From assembly GCF_019049675.1 (NCBI RefSeq), contig NZ_JAFMOW010000060.1:62001-126000 (forward strand): a stretch of 64,000 bases of DNA, given 5' to 3'. Each line of letters starts with the position of its first letter. Within the stretch, counting starts at the first letter, position 1. This document shows, piece by piece, positions 44,134 to 53,951 of this stretch. The translations under genes were made by a program, and so were the position numbers. The notes under the pieces were generated by a model. That model saw only the letters and a program-made list of their open reading frames with translations. It made no database searches and was not told the origin of the DNA. The stretch comes from Rahnella bonaserana. Lineage in GTDB: Bacteria > Pseudomonadota > Gammaproteobacteria > Enterobacterales > Enterobacteriaceae.

Positions 44134-45375
44134 ATGAAATGGTTTAACACCCTGAGCCATCATCGCTGGCTTGAGCAGGAAACCGACCGGATTTTCGATT
44201 TTGGCAAAAATGCCGCCGTGCCCACCGGCTTTGGCTGGCTGGGTAATAACGGGCAAGTGCGGGCAGATATGGGCACGCATTTATGGATCACCGCCCGCAT
44301 GCTGCACGTCTATTCCGTTGCCGCAGGCATGGGACGTCCCGGTGCGTATTCGCTGGTGGATCACGGCATCCGTGCGCTCAACGGCGCGCTGGCGGATAAA
44401 AAACACGGCGGCTGGTACGCCTGCGTCAATGATGAAGGCGTGGTAGATGCCTCGAAACAAGGTTATCAGCATTTCTTCGTTTTGCTGGGCGCGGCCAGCG
44501 CAGTCACCACCGGCCATCCTGAGGCCAGAGCGATACTCAGTCAGGCCATCAGCGTGATCGAAAAGTATTTCTGGAGTGAAGACGAGCAGATGTGTCTCGA
44601 GTCGTGGGATGAAGCCTTCAGCGAAACCGAGGCCTATCGCGGCGGCAATGCCAATATGCACGCGGTCGAGGCCTTCCTGATCGTTTACGACGTCACGCAA
44701 GAGCGCAAATGGCTGGATCGCGCACTGAGAATTGCCTCGGTGATCATTCATGACGTCGCCCGCCGGGGTGAGTATCGCGTAAATGAACATTTTGATACGC
44801 AGTGGAATCCGATCCGCGATTACAACAAAGACAATCCGGCGCACCGGTTCCGCGCTTACGGTGGCACGCCGGGGCACTGGATCGAATGGGGACGCCTGAT
44901 GCTGCATCTTCATGCCGCGCTCGAAGCCCGATCTGAAATGCCTCCTGCCTGGTTGCTGGAGGATGCCAAAGGACTGTTCCACGCCACGATCCGCGACGCC
45001 TGGGCGCCGGATGGCGCAGACGGTTTTGTTTATTCCGTGGACTGGGACGGGCAGCCTATCGTGCGCGAACGCGTGCGCTGGCCCATTGTGGAGGCGATGG
45101 GTACCGCATATGCGTTGCACTGTGTGACCGGCGAAGCGCAATACGAAAGCTGGTATCAGACATGGTGGGAATACTGTGTGAAGTACCTGATGGATTACGA
45201 AAATGGTTCGTGGTGGCAGGAGCTGGATACCGATAACAAAGTGACCACTAAAGTGTGGGACGGTAAACAGGATATTTATCATCTCCTGCACTGTCTGGTG
45301 ATCCCGCGTCTGCCGCTGGCGCCGGGGCTGGCACCCGCCGTGGCCGCCGGTCTGCTGGACATCAATGCAAAATAA
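44134..45375 (+). CDS. yihS: Sulfoquinovose isomerase YihS
   Basis: 413 aa, AGE/cellobiose-epimerase-like (alpha/alpha)6 barrel. Catalytic histidines are His176 (NANMHAVEA) and His248 ([10 protein letters not shown]), positions as in E. coli YihS. It converts sulfoquinovose to sulfofructose; the family also interconverts mannose and fructose. GAAAGGAG precedes the ATG. Confidence 0.96.
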   Translation: MKWFNTLSHHRWLEQETDRIFDFGKNAAVPTGFGWLGNNGQVRADMGTHLWITARMLHVYSVAAGMGRPGAYSLVDHGIRALNGALADKKHGGWYACVNDEGVVDASKQGYQHFFVLLGAASAVTTGHPEARAILSQAISVIEKYFWSEDEQMCLESWDEAFSETEAYRGGNANMHAVEAFLIVYDVTQERKWLDRALRIASVIIHDVARRGEYRVNEHFDTQWNPIRDYNKDNPAHRFRAYGGTPGHWIEWGRLMLHLHAALEARSEMPPAWLLEDAKGLFHATIRDAWAPDGADGFVYSVDWDGQPIVRERVRWPIVEAMGTAYALHCVTGEAQYESWYQTWWEYCVKYLMDYENGSWWQELDTDNKVTTKVWDGKQDIYHLLHCLVIPRLPLAPGLAPAVAAGLLDINAK

Positions 45376-45392
45376 AAATCACGGAGAGCATC

Positions 45393-47429
45393 ATGAGTAC
45401 CCTACAAAATAAAAATACTCAGATTGAATTTATCGCCGGTAATAATGAATTTTCGCTGATTTATCAGCAGCGCCTGATTTTACGTCATACCGCGCAAGCG
45501 CCGTGTTTATGGATGGGCAAAGGCGAGGCGGATATCGACATGTTCCGTGGCAATTTCAGCATTAAAGATCGCCTGGATGAAAAGGTCGCCCTGACGGACG
45601 TAAAAATCACCGCGCAGCCTGCGGGATGGGATTTGCATTTCAGCCGGGGCGACACACTCAGCGCCTCGCTGGTGCTCACCACGGATGACAGCGGACGTTT
45701 ACAGCTAAAGGTACAAAACGACAACCGTGCGCATAACCGCATCTGGCTACGAATGGCGGCGCAACCGCAAGATCATATTTACGGCTGTGGCGAACAGTTT
45801 TCTTACTTCGATTTACGCGGCAAACCCTTCCCGCTGTGGACCAGCGAACAAGGCGTCGGGCGCAACAAACAAACCTTTGTCACCTGGCAGGCCGACTGCA
45901 AAGAGAACGCCGGCGGCGACTATTACTGGACGTTCTTCCCGCAGCCGACGTTTGTCAGCACGCAGAAGTTTTACTGCCATGTCGAAAACAGCGGCTATAT
46001 GAATTTCGATTTCAGTGCGGCGGACTATCACGAACTGGCCTTCTGGGAAGATAACGCCACGCTGCGTTTTGAATGCGCTGACAGCTATATCAGCCTGCTG
46101 GAAAAACTCACCGCCTTGTTAGGCCGCCAGCCGGAATTGCCGGACTGGGTGTATGACGGCGTGACGCTCGGCATTCAGGGCGGAACAGAAGTCTGCCAGC
46201 ACAAGCTTGATGTCATGCGCGAAGGTGGTGTGAAAGTTAACGGTATCTGGGCGCAGGACTGGTCAGGTATCCGCATGACCTCGTTCGGCAAACGCGTGAT
46301 GTGGAACTGGAAGTGGAACCGCGACCTCTATCCGCAACTCGACGAACGTATTGCTCAGTGGAAACACGAGGGCGTGCAGTTTCTTTCTTACATCAATCCG
46401 TATGTCGCCAGCGATCGTGACCTGTGCGCAGAGGCGTCCGAACAGGGCTATCTGACCAAAGACGCCAGTGGCGCAGATTACCACGTTGAATTTGGCGAAT
46501 TCTATGCAGGCGTGGTCGATCTGACCCATCCGGAGGCCTATGAGTGGTTTAAAAACGTCATTAAAAAGAACCTGATTGAGCTGGGTTGTGGCGGCTGGAT
46601 GGCCGATTTTGGGGAATATCTGCCAACCGATACTTTCCTGCATAACGGCGTCAGCGCGGAAATCATGCATAACGCCTGGCCCGCGCTGTGGGCGAAGTGC
46701 AACTACGAAGCCTTGCAGGAAACCGGCAAGCTCGGCGAGGTGCTGTTCTTTATGCGCGCCGGTTACACCGGCAGCCAGAAATATTCGACGATGATGTGGG
46801 CGGGCGATCAGAACGTTGACTGGAGCCTGGACGACGGGCTGGCCTCGGTGATCCCGGCGGCATTATCGCTGGCAATGAGCGGCCATGGTCTGCATCACAG
46901 CGACATCGGCGGTTATACCACGCTGTTCGATATGAAACGCAGCAAAGAACTGCTGCTGCGCTGGTGCGATTTCAGCGCTTTCACGCCGATGATGCGCACC
47001 CACGAAGGCAACCGTCCGGGCGACAACTGGCAGTTTGACGGCGATGCCGAAACCATTGCGCATTTTGCCCGTATGACCAGCGTGTTCACTCATCTCAAGC
47101 CTTACATCAGACAGGCCGTGAAGCACAACAGCCAGAGCGGTTTACCGGTGATGCGTCCGCTGTTCCTGCATTACGAAGACGATGCCCGCACCTATACGCT
47201 GAAATACCAGTACCTGTTTGGCCGCGATCTGCTGGTGGCGCCGGTGCATGAAGAAGGGCGCAGCGAGTGGTCGCTGTATTTGCCGCAGGATACCTGGATC
47301 AACGCCTGGACCGGTGAAACCCATTACGGCGGCGATATCACAGTGGCAGCGCCGTTAGGCAAACCGCCGGTCTTTTATCGTGCAGACAGCGAGTGGACAG
47401 CGCTGTTCGGCGAATTACGTTACCTCTGA
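45393..47429 (+). CDS. yihQ: Sulfoquinovosidase YihQ (GH31)
   Basis: 678 aa, exactly the E. coli length. The nucleophile Asp405 (WMADFGEY) and acid/base Asp472 (MWAGDQN) are present, and the sulfonate-recognition residues Arg301 and Trp304 (KRVMWNW) that distinguish sulfoquinovosidases from other GH31 enzymes are conserved. It releases sulfoquinovose from its glycosides, such as sulfoquinovosyl glycerol from plant sulfolipid. Cytoplasmic, so the glycoside must be imported first. Confidence 0.97.
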   Translation: MSTLQNKNTQIEFIAGNNEFSLIYQQRLILRHTAQAPCLWMGKGEADIDMFRGNFSIKDRLDEKVALTDVKITAQPAGWDLHFSRGDTLSASLVLTTDDSGRLQLKVQNDNRAHNRIWLRMAAQPQDHIYGCGEQFSYFDLRGKPFPLWTSEQGVGRNKQTFVTWQADCKENAGGDYYWTFFPQPTFVSTQKFYCHVENSGYMNFDFSAADYHELAFWEDNATLRFECADSYISLLEKLTALLGRQPELPDWVYDGVTLGIQGGTEVCQHKLDVMREGGVKVNGIWAQDWSGIRMTSFGKRVMWNWKWNRDLYPQLDERIAQWKHEGVQFLSYINPYVASDRDLCAEASEQGYLTKDASGADYHVEFGEFYAGVVDLTHPEAYEWFKNVIKKNLIELGCGGWMADFGEYLPTDTFLHNGVSAEIMHNAWPALWAKCNYEALQETGKLGEVLFFMRAGYTGSQKYSTMMWAGDQNVDWSLDDGLASVIPAALSLAMSGHGLHHSDIGGYTTLFDMKRSKELLLRWCDFSAFTPMMRTHEGNRPGDNWQFDGDAETIAHFARMTSVFTHLKPYIRQAVKHNSQSGLPVMRPLFLHYEDDARTYTLKYQYLFGRDLLVAPVHEEGRSEWSLYLPQDTWINAWTGETHYGGDITVAAPLGKPPVFYRADSEWTALFGELRYL

Positions 47430-47485
47430 TAAGGCTCATCCGCCGGGGTTCAGGACATCGCTCCGGCAGGTGAAGGAGAATAATA

Positions 47486-48871
47486 ATGAGTCAGATAACA
47501 CCGGAAAACCCTGCGACGCTGCGCCTGCCTTTCAGAGAAAAATTGGCCTACGGAATGGGGGATTTAGGATCTAATATCCTGCTCGATATCGGCACGCTCT
47601 ATCTGCTGAAATTCTATACTGATGTGCTCGGCCTGCCGGGGACTTACGGTGGCATTATCTTTTTGATCGCCAAATTCTTTACCGCGTTCACCGATATGGG
47701 CACCGGCATTATGCTGGATTCGCGCCGTAAAATCGGACCGAAAGGTAAATTTCGCCCCTTCGTGTTATACGCTGCATTTCCGGTGACGTTGCTGGCTGTC
47801 GCCAATTTCGTCGGCACGCCGTTTGATATCACCGGTAAGACCGTGGTGGCGACGCTGCTCTTTATGCTGTACGGCTTATTCTTCAGCATGATGAACTGCT
47901 CGTATGGCGCAATGGTGCCCGCCATCACTAAAAATCCCGACGAACGCGCCTCACTCGCGGCGTGGCGACAGGGCGGTGCCACGCTGGGGCTGTTGCTGTG
48001 TACCGTTGGGTTTGTGCCGGTGATGAATCTGCTCGAAGGCAGTTCTCAGCGTAGTTATATCTTTGCCGCGACACTGTTCTCGCTGCTCGGATTGCTGTTT
48101 ATGTGGCTGTGTTATGCCGGTGTGAAGGAGCGTTATGTCGAGGCGCAGCCGCAGGATCCTGCGCAAAAGCCGGGGTTGTTGCAGTCGTTTCGCGCGATAG
48201 CCGGTAACCGTCCGCTGTTCATCCTGTGCATCGCCAACCTTTGCACGCTCGGCGCGTTCAACGTCAAACTGGCGATCCAGGTGTATTACACCCAGTACGT
48301 ACTTAACGATCCCATTTTGCTCTCTTACATGGGCTTTTTCAGCATGGGATGCATTTTCATCGGCGTGTTCCTGATGCCCGCAGCCGTGCGCCGCTTCGGC
48401 AAGAAAAAAGTGTATATCGGCGGTCTGGCGCTGTGGATTATCGGTGACCTGCTGAACTACTTTTTTGGCGGCGGATCTGTCAGTTTTGTTGCGTTTTCCT
48501 GTCTGGCTTTCTTCGGATCAGCATTCGTCAACAGCCTGAACTGGGCACTGGTGTCCGACACCGTGGAATACGGCGAATGGCGCACCGGTGTGCGTTCCGA
48601 AGGCACGGTTTACACAGGTTTCACTTTCTTTCGCAAAGTGTCGCAGGCGCTGGCCGGTTTCTTCCCCGGCCTGATGCTGACACAAATCGGCTATGTACCC
48701 AACGTTGTGCAATCCGCCGGAACGCAGGAAGGGTTGCGTCAGTTGATCTTCATTTATCCCAGTGCGCTGGCAGCGATCACCATTGTGGCGATGGGCTGTT
48801 TCTATAACCTCAATGAAAATATGTACATGCGTATCGTTGCTGAGATAGAAACCCGTAAGCGGATAGCGTAA
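47486..48871 (+). CDS. yihP: GPH-family transporter YihP
   Basis: 461 aa, twelve transmembrane segments, glycoside-pentoside-hexuronide:cation symporter family (FREKLAYGMGDLGSNILLDIGTLYLLKFYTDVLGLPG; the central CSYGAMVPAITKNPDERASLAAWRQGGATLG). Assigned YihP because it directly follows yihQ, as in E. coli. Proposed roles in E. coli are export of the dihydroxypropanesulfonate product or uptake of sulfoquinovosides; sequence does not decide. Paralogous to the next gene. Confidence 0.88.
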   Translation: MSQITPENPATLRLPFREKLAYGMGDLGSNILLDIGTLYLLKFYTDVLGLPGTYGGIIFLIAKFFTAFTDMGTGIMLDSRRKIGPKGKFRPFVLYAAFPVTLLAVANFVGTPFDITGKTVVATLLFMLYGLFFSMMNCSYGAMVPAITKNPDERASLAAWRQGGATLGLLLCTVGFVPVMNLLEGSSQRSYIFAATLFSLLGLLFMWLCYAGVKERYVEAQPQDPAQKPGLLQSFRAIAGNRPLFILCIANLCTLGAFNVKLAIQVYYTQYVLNDPILLSYMGFFSMGCIFIGVFLMPAAVRRFGKKKVYIGGLALWIIGDLLNYFFGGGSVSFVAFSCLAFFGSAFVNSLNWALVSDTVEYGEWRTGVRSEGTVYTGFTFFRKVSQALAGFFPGLMLTQIGYVPNVVQSAGTQEGLRQLIFIYPSALAAITIVAMGCFYNLNENMYMRIVAEIETRKRIA

Positions 48872-48917
48872 TGCATTCCCTGTGTCAGCGCCCTGCGGGG
48901 CGCTGTGAGGATCGACA

Positions 48918-50336
48918 ATGAAGAATTTACATCACCCTGATCCGCTGACCCTGCGTGAGAAGTGCGCTTATGGAATGGGCGATTTTGGCTCGAATCTGAT
49001 GCTGTGCATCGGGACACTTTATCTGCTGAAATTTTATACCGATGAACTGGGGATGCCGGCGTTTTATGGCGGCATTATTTTTCTGGTAGCGAAATTTTTC
49101 ACCGCCTTTACCGACATGCTGACCGGCGTATTGCTCGATTCCCGCCGCCATATTGGTGCGCGGGGCAAATTCAGGCCGTTTATTTTGTATGCCTCCGTCC
49201 CGGTCGGACTGGTGGCGACGGCACAGTTTATGGCGAATGATTTCGGCCTGCCGGTTAAGACGGCGCTCGCCACGGTGCTGTTTATGTTGTTCGGCCTGTT
49301 CTACAGCCTGATGAACTGTTCGTACGGCGCGATGGTGCCCGCTATCACCAAAAATCCACATGAACGGGCACAACTTGCGGCCTGGCGTCAGGGCGGGGCG
49401 ACGCTTGGGCTGCTCCTGTGTACGGTCGGATTCATACCTTTGCAGTCCTTATTCAGTCATTCGGCTTCGGTGGGCTATTTTGCAGCGGCACTGATATTCG
49501 CCACCTGTGGTTTGTTATGTATGGGCTGGTGCTATCGCGGAGTTAAAGAACGCTATGTTGAGCTGACGCCCGCAGGGCATAAATCCGGCATTATGCGATC
49601 GTTTCGCGCCATATTTCGCAACCCGCCGTTACTGGTACTGTGCCTCGCCAACTTGTGTACGCTGGCGGCATTTAATATCAAACTGACGATACAGGTTTAT
49701 TACACCCAGTACGTACTGAACGATATTCATCTGCTCTCTTGGATGGGTTTTTTCAGCATGGGCTGTATTTTGCTCGGTGTATTTCTGGTGCCCGGTTGTG
49801 TGAAACGATTTGGCAAAAAGCAGGTGTATCTGGGCGGATTACTGTTGTGGGCGACGGGTGATATTTTTAATTTCCTCTGGGGAAACAGCTCGTTAAGTTT
49901 TGTGCTGTTTTCCTGCATGGCGTTCTTTGGCACCGCCTTTGTCAACAGCCTGAACTGGGCGCTGGTACCGGATACCGTCGATTACGGCGAATGGAAAACC
50001 GGCATCCGCGCTGAAGGCTCGGTGTATACCGGTTACACCTTTTCGCGCAAAATTTCCGCCGCGCTGGCGGGTTTTCTGCCAGGAATTATGCTGACGCAAA
50101 TCGGTTACATCCCTAACGTGATGCAAAGCAGTGCGACATTACTCGGTTTACGGCAACTTATTTTTATCTGGCCCTGCGCACTGGCTGTGATGGCGGCCGT
50201 GATTATGGGTGTGTTTTATAAACTAACCGAAGAGCGTTTCGCCAAAATTATTGAAGAAATTCATAGGCGTAAAAAAATGAATTCAACAGAAATCGAAACA
50301 GGAAAACCCAGTGTCTCTGTCGTGACACAACAATAG
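48918..50336 (+). CDS. yihO: GPH-family transporter YihO
   Basis: 472 aa, closely paralogous to the upstream gene (LREKCAYGMGDFGSNLMLCIGTLYLLKFYTDELGMPA and the same AMVPAITKNPHERAQLAAWRQGG loop). The downstream position and sequence pattern match YihO, the putative sulfoquinovose/sulfoquinovosyl glycerol importer. An unusually hydrophilic extra tail of about 20 residues (NSTEIETGKPSVSVV) closes it. Last gene of the operon; the E. coli porin gene ompL that would follow is absent. Confidence 0.88.
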   Translation: MKNLHHPDPLTLREKCAYGMGDFGSNLMLCIGTLYLLKFYTDELGMPAFYGGIIFLVAKFFTAFTDMLTGVLLDSRRHIGARGKFRPFILYASVPVGLVATAQFMANDFGLPVKTALATVLFMLFGLFYSLMNCSYGAMVPAITKNPHERAQLAAWRQGGATLGLLLCTVGFIPLQSLFSHSASVGYFAAALIFATCGLLCMGWCYRGVKERYVELTPAGHKSGIMRSFRAIFRNPPLLVLCLANLCTLAAFNIKLTIQVYYTQYVLNDIHLLSWMGFFSMGCILLGVFLVPGCVKRFGKKQVYLGGLLLWATGDIFNFLWGNSSLSFVLFSCMAFFGTAFVNSLNWALVPDTVDYGEWKTGIRAEGSVYTGYTFSRKISAALAGFLPGIMLTQIGYIPNVMQSSATLLGLRQLIFIWPCALAVMAAVIMGVFYKLTEERFAKIIEEIHRRKKMNSTEIETGKPSVSVVTQQ

Positions 50337-50372
50337 CTATGCAGTAAAAACAATGGCCGTCACAGTGGTGAG

Positions 50373-50413
50373 GGCTGGCTAACCGCGAGGCTTACGCACC
50401 CGGGTAGCCAGCC
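50373..50413 (+). terminator. Hairpin after the sulfoquinovose operon
   Basis: GGCTGGCTA / TAGCCAGCC, a 9-bp perfect stem with a 23-nt loop, between convergent yihO and an AraC gene. Little U tract; a terminator is likely from position. Confidence 0.5.
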
Positions 50414-50431
50414 AGTCACTTATGATGGCAT

Positions 50432-51229
50432 TCAACTTTGCCCTGAGTACTCAGTGGGAGGGACGCCTAAAATAGTTTTGAATGAATAGCTAAACGCTGC
50501 GGTACTTGAGTAGCCCATTTCGAGGGCAATGGTGGTCACGCTTTTATTTTGTTTGAGCATAATGACTGACTCAAAAATGCGCATTTTTTGCTTCCAGAGA
50601 CCGAAGGATAACCCCGTTTCACATTTGAATTTTCTGGAAAAATTACGGGTCGACATTCCTACTTTCGCAGACCAAAACTCGATGTAATGTTCTGCGCCAG
50701 GGGATTCCAGGATTGTATGACACATATCATTAAGGACCGGATTCTTTGGCCAGGGAAGTACAAAGTCAACTTGCGGTAAGTTGAAAATAATATCGAGTAA
50801 TACACTAACCAGTTTCCCGTCATTCCCATGTTCTTCGTATAACTCAGGAATAGTTTCCGCCGCATGGTGTATGAGCTCTTTAGCCACATCGCTGATCGTG
50901 ACGGCCTGGCACATAGAAATCGAATCGTCTAAAAGCTCCGTTTCAATATCCAGACTCTCCAGATAAACATTATCTAAAGCCCATACGGTATGTTCCATAT
51001 GAGCAGGGATCCAGATACCGTAATGGGAAGGGACTATCCAGCAATTATCTGCAGTTTCCAGACGCATATTTCCTTTACGCGCAGAATGGAACTGTGCAAA
51101 TTCATGTGTGTGGGGAGACACACAGGTATTTGACTCAATAAGATAGGAGCGAATATGTACAGGGCGTGATCCCTTAGATATTGAAGAGTGCTCTTGTGAA
51201 AGCCAATTTCTTTTGCTGAAACTTTTCAT
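50432..51229 (-). CDS. AraC-family regulator (cupin type)
   Basis: 265 aa from ATG 51229, chosen because GGGAAATCA lies just upstream; GTG 51298 and ATG 51256 extend it with low-complexity sequence. The cupin sensor (SPHTHEFAQFHSARKGNMRLETADNCWIVPSHYGIWIPAHMEHTVWA) and the AraC HTH pair (YIEFWSAKVGMSTRNFSRKFKCETGLSFGLWKQKMRIFES, SVTTIALEMGYSSTAAFSYSFKTILGVPPTEY) are clear. More A+T-rich than the yih genes. The target is unknown; no divergent gene within 270 bp except the lipoprotein at 51502. Confidence 0.82.
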   Translation of the reverse strand: MKSFSKRNWLSQEHSSISKGSRPVHIRSYLIESNTCVSPHTHEFAQFHSARKGNMRLETADNCWIVPSHYGIWIPAHMEHTVWALDNVYLESLDIETELLDDSISMCQAVTISDVAKELIHHAAETIPELYEEHGNDGKLVSVLLDIIFNLPQVDFVLPWPKNPVLNDMCHTILESPGAEHYIEFWSAKVGMSTRNFSRKFKCETGLSFGLWKQKMRIFESVIMLKQNKSVTTIALEMGYSSTAAFSYSFKTILGVPPTEYSGQS

Positions 51230-51501
51230 TGCTGATTTCCCAGGAACATCTTTCATTGACTGCTTATCGATAGAGATTGGCCTCTTATAATAATACACTC
51301 ACATCGATTATGGATAATAATAATTCGCCTGAAATGTCAGGCTCGATGTAAAAACATCAGCATTAAAACATATAACATATTGAGTCATTGGATATATTTT
51401 GTAACCTTCTTTTTCAGAAAAACACAGAAATAGTAAGATTTCCAACCACCTGTGTAACCGGGTTTTTGGTATAAAATTCATTTTATTAAGTAAGAGAAAT
51501 C

Positions 51502-51927
51502 ATGAAGCACACGTCAATATTACCCGCAATGATTATTGCCGCGCTGACTCTGTCCGGTTGCACGAGTTATAACTCATTACAATTGAGTAAGCAGCAATTG
51601 CCTGCCGTTTCAACGCAGACATCAACGCCTTATACCTACTATAAAATCGACCCGCCGCTTTATAACGGGGATGTCGTGCAATATGTTTTACAAAGCGGGG
51701 AAAAGGGCACAATCACGGTAAAAAAAACCACCCCTCAGACCCTTATCAGCGATGACGGGCGGGTAATTAATTTGTCTGATCTTGCCTCACTTAAACGCAA
51801 AGACATCTCGAAAGGGAAGACTGCCGCTGCGGTCGGCACCGGAGTTGCCACGACGTTAGTCGTCGCGGCGCTGGTATTTACCGCTGTCATAGGTGCAGGT
51901 TTTGCTGGCATGTTGTCAGCAAGCTAA
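51502..51927 (+). CDS. Small lipoprotein of unknown function
   Basis: 141 aa. Signal peptide MKHTSILPAMIIAALTLSGC with lipobox LSGC; Cys20 followed by Thr, so outer-membrane sorting is expected. A central segment with beta-strand character (LYNGDVVQYVLQSGEKGTITVKKTTPQTLISDDGRVINLSDLASLKRKD) may be an SH3-like small barrel. The last ~35 residues are strongly hydrophobic and glycine/alanine-rich, unusual for a lipoprotein. Not recognised as a named family. Confidence 0.7.
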   Translation: MKHTSILPAMIIAALTLSGCTSYNSLQLSKQQLPAVSTQTSTPYTYYKIDPPLYNGDVVQYVLQSGEKGTITVKKTTPQTLISDDGRVINLSDLASLKRKDISKGKTAAAVGTGVATTLVVAALVFTAVIGAGFAGMLSAS

Positions 51928-52016
51928 TGACTGCATAAATTAAAGCTACGTTGTGTATTGGTTTACGTTAGACCGTTTAACGTTAAGGTATTTGCGGTAA
52001 ACTGGGGTCAGGTAAG

Positions 52017-52457
52017 ATGAAAGTGGAGTTGAATAAAAGTACTGCCGAGAGGATTTTCCATGCGGTGCTTTTTGAATTGCTTGGCAATGTCGTTATCGCC
52101 ATTTTTATTTCTGCTGTTCTGAAAGTGTCTTTATTACAGTCGGGAAAACTTTCTGTTATCTCCGCGATTACCGCAACAGTCTGGAATTATATCTTCAATA
52201 AGTCTTTTGACGCACTGCAAAGGCGTTATGCATTCGAACGGAATTTTATAGTAAGAATTCTGCATGCCGTGATTTTTGAAATTGTACTGGTGCTTTCTCT
52301 GACGCCAGTCGCTATGTTTTTACTCGATTTGTCATTAACCAAGGCTTTCGTGGTTGAAATAGGATTAATATTTGTCTTCCTTCCTTATACGTTAGTCTTT
52401 AACTGGACTTATGATTATATCCGCTGGCGTTTGGTAGCAAACAAAGCATCGGCGTAA
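52017..52457 (+). CDS. PACE-family (AceI-like) multidrug/biguanide efflux protein
   Basis: 146 aa with four transmembrane helices arranged as two tandem pairs. Each pair starts with a conserved hydrophilic motif: ERIFHAVLFELLGN and VWNYIFNKSFDALQRR in the first, then VRILHAVIFEIVLV and VFNWTYDYIRWR in the second. This is the bacterial transmembrane pair/PACE signature, whose AceI members export chlorhexidine and short diamines such as cadaverine and putrescine. Polyamine export would complement the ydc importer (inference). Confidence 0.85.
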   Translation: MKVELNKSTAERIFHAVLFELLGNVVIAIFISAVLKVSLLQSGKLSVISAITATVWNYIFNKSFDALQRRYAFERNFIVRILHAVIFEIVLVLSLTPVAMFLLDLSLTKAFVVEIGLIFVFLPYTLVFNWTYDYIRWRLVANKASA

Positions 52458-52475
52458 TTATATCCTGAACCTGCA

Positions 52476-52979
52476 CTACACATTAATATTCAATTGCAGC
52501 ATTTTTAATGCAGCAAGGATTGTCGCTTCCATTTTCTCCGGGGTAGTGATCGGTGCAAATCGCTTAAGGGGTTTGCCGTCGCGTCCGATCAGAAACTTAG
52601 TGAAGTTCCATTTGATCCTCCCGCCCAGGGCGCCGGGCAATTCATCCTTAAGGTAACGGAACACCGGGTGCGCTGCTTCGCCGTTAACCTCCACTTTCCC
52701 GAACATCGGAAAACTCACACCATAGTTGATGTGGCAAGTTTGCGCGATGTCGTCGGCACCGCCGGGTTCCTGTTTACCGAACTGGTTGCAGGGGAAACCC
52801 AGCACGACCAAACCCTCGGTCTTGTACTTCCTGTAGAGCGCCTCAAGGCCTGCGTATTGTGGTGTGAAACCACAATGGCTGGCAGTATTAACCACCAGAA
52901 CCAGCTTGCCAGCGTAGTCTGCCATTGAGATATGCTGACCATCCAGACTGGTCGCCGAAAGTTGATAAAAGGGAGTCAT
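52476..52979 (-). CDS. Glutathione peroxidase-like thiol peroxidase (BtuE-type)
   Basis: 167 aa. Catalytic tetrad: Cys36 (NTASHCGFTPQY), Gln70 (GFPCNQFGKQEPG), Trp124 and Asn125 (KWNFTKFL). Cys82 is the resolving cysteine position of the thioredoxin-dependent subgroup. Cytoplasmic reduction of hydroperoxides. Monocistronic, with no signal peptide. Confidence 0.92.
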   Translation of the reverse strand: MTPFYQLSATSLDGQHISMADYAGKLVLVVNTASHCGFTPQYAGLEALYRKYKTEGLVVLGFPCNQFGKQEPGGADDIAQTCHINYGVSFPMFGKVEVNGEAAHPVFRYLKDELPGALGGRIKWNFTKFLIGRDGKPLKRFAPITTPEKMEATILAALKMLQLNINV

Positions 52980-53206
52980 GTCGGGATCCTTACGGCAGAA
53001 TGAGTCAGACGCCGGTAGTGCGACGTCGCGGTGGATGCAGGTCCCACTGAATGGGGGGTTACGTAAACCCTGCTCTCCATTAATGATTATACCATGCTGT
53101 CAGCCCTGTGCCTTTGGCATGAAAACAAACATAAAGCCATCATCGGACTGCCAGGGGCGAGGTGCGGGCCACCCAGTTGAAAGACAAAATTGGATTTTAT
53201 AAGGAT

Positions 53207-53908
53207 TTATGCGTTGTGTAACTCTGCGCTGATGAGCGTGGTCTGGCAGCGGACGCCAGGCATCATCTTATTCAGGCCATCCGTCAGCATTTTTCCGGCG
53301 GCATGCAGTTCTTCCAGCGGCATCTGGGGAAGACTTTCAAGAATGAACCACATTTTACTGTCATCTGCGCTCAGTCTGGTCCGGACACCTTGTCGCCAGT
53401 TCCACCGGCGGCAGGTCACGCCGGTATCATCTCGCCAGATAACTTCCCCCGCGTCCGGTGACTCAGTTCCCGGCTGACCGTCTTTCATGGTGTCAAAAAT
53501 TTCCGTTCCGTCTGCTACGACCAGCTGCGGAATTCCGTTATACGCCGCAAAGTTTTCGCCGCCAACCGGAACCGCATAACGCAGACTGACGGCGTTATAC
53601 AAATCAACGACCGGATCAAGGGCAGCCATCGCACCGTCACGCAAAACACGCTTTCGCAGGGCTTCTGCGGAACAGGGCGTTCTCTTCGGTTTGGCCCCGA
53701 AGGCGCGAAAAACATCAGCCCAGGCACTCAGATGTGACTCTGCCCAGGCCGGTTGTCCTGCCAGAACAGCCTGACAGGCTTCTTTCAGCGCGTTTTCCCC
53801 AATTCTTTTATCTGTCAGTGGTGCTGCTTCCACGTTGATACTGAGCGCACGAAATCCAGGAGCAAGACGGTAAATCTCAGGGCTGATTGACGGTAAGGTG
53901 AGTAACAT
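53207..53908 (-). CDS. B3/B4 domain protein (PheT-like tRNA-binding domain)
   Basis: 233 aa. It has the pattern of free-standing B3/B4 proteins related to the editing domain of phenylalanyl-tRNA synthetase beta: NALKEACQAVLAGQ, HLSAWADVFRAFGAKPKRTPCSAEALRKRVL, VDLYNAVSLRYAVPVGGENFAAYNG, GEVIWRDDTGVTCRRWNWRQG and SKMWFILESLP. The domain in PheT edits mischarged Tyr-tRNA; the role of stand-alone versions is not established. Ribosome-binding site AAAGGATTATCGT. Divergent from an XRE-cupin regulator with a 43-bp spacer, so regulation by that protein is likely. Confidence 0.8.
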   Translation of the reverse strand: MLLTLPSISPEIYRLAPGFRALSINVEAAPLTDKRIGENALKEACQAVLAGQPAWAESHLSAWADVFRAFGAKPKRTPCSAEALRKRVLRDGAMAALDPVVDLYNAVSLRYAVPVGGENFAAYNGIPQLVVADGTEIFDTMKDGQPGTESPDAGEVIWRDDTGVTCRRWNWRQGVRTRLSADDSKMWFILESLPQMPLEELHAAGKMLTDGLNKMMPGVRCQTTLISAELHNA

Positions 53909-53951
53909 ACGATAATCCTTTAATGACTATTTTATTGCATAATACTGACCG

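Noticed and set aside
44281-45291. 336-codon minus-strand frame opposite yihS
   Set aside because: Long only because of the codon bias of yihS; YihS has conserved catalytic histidines in the other frame.
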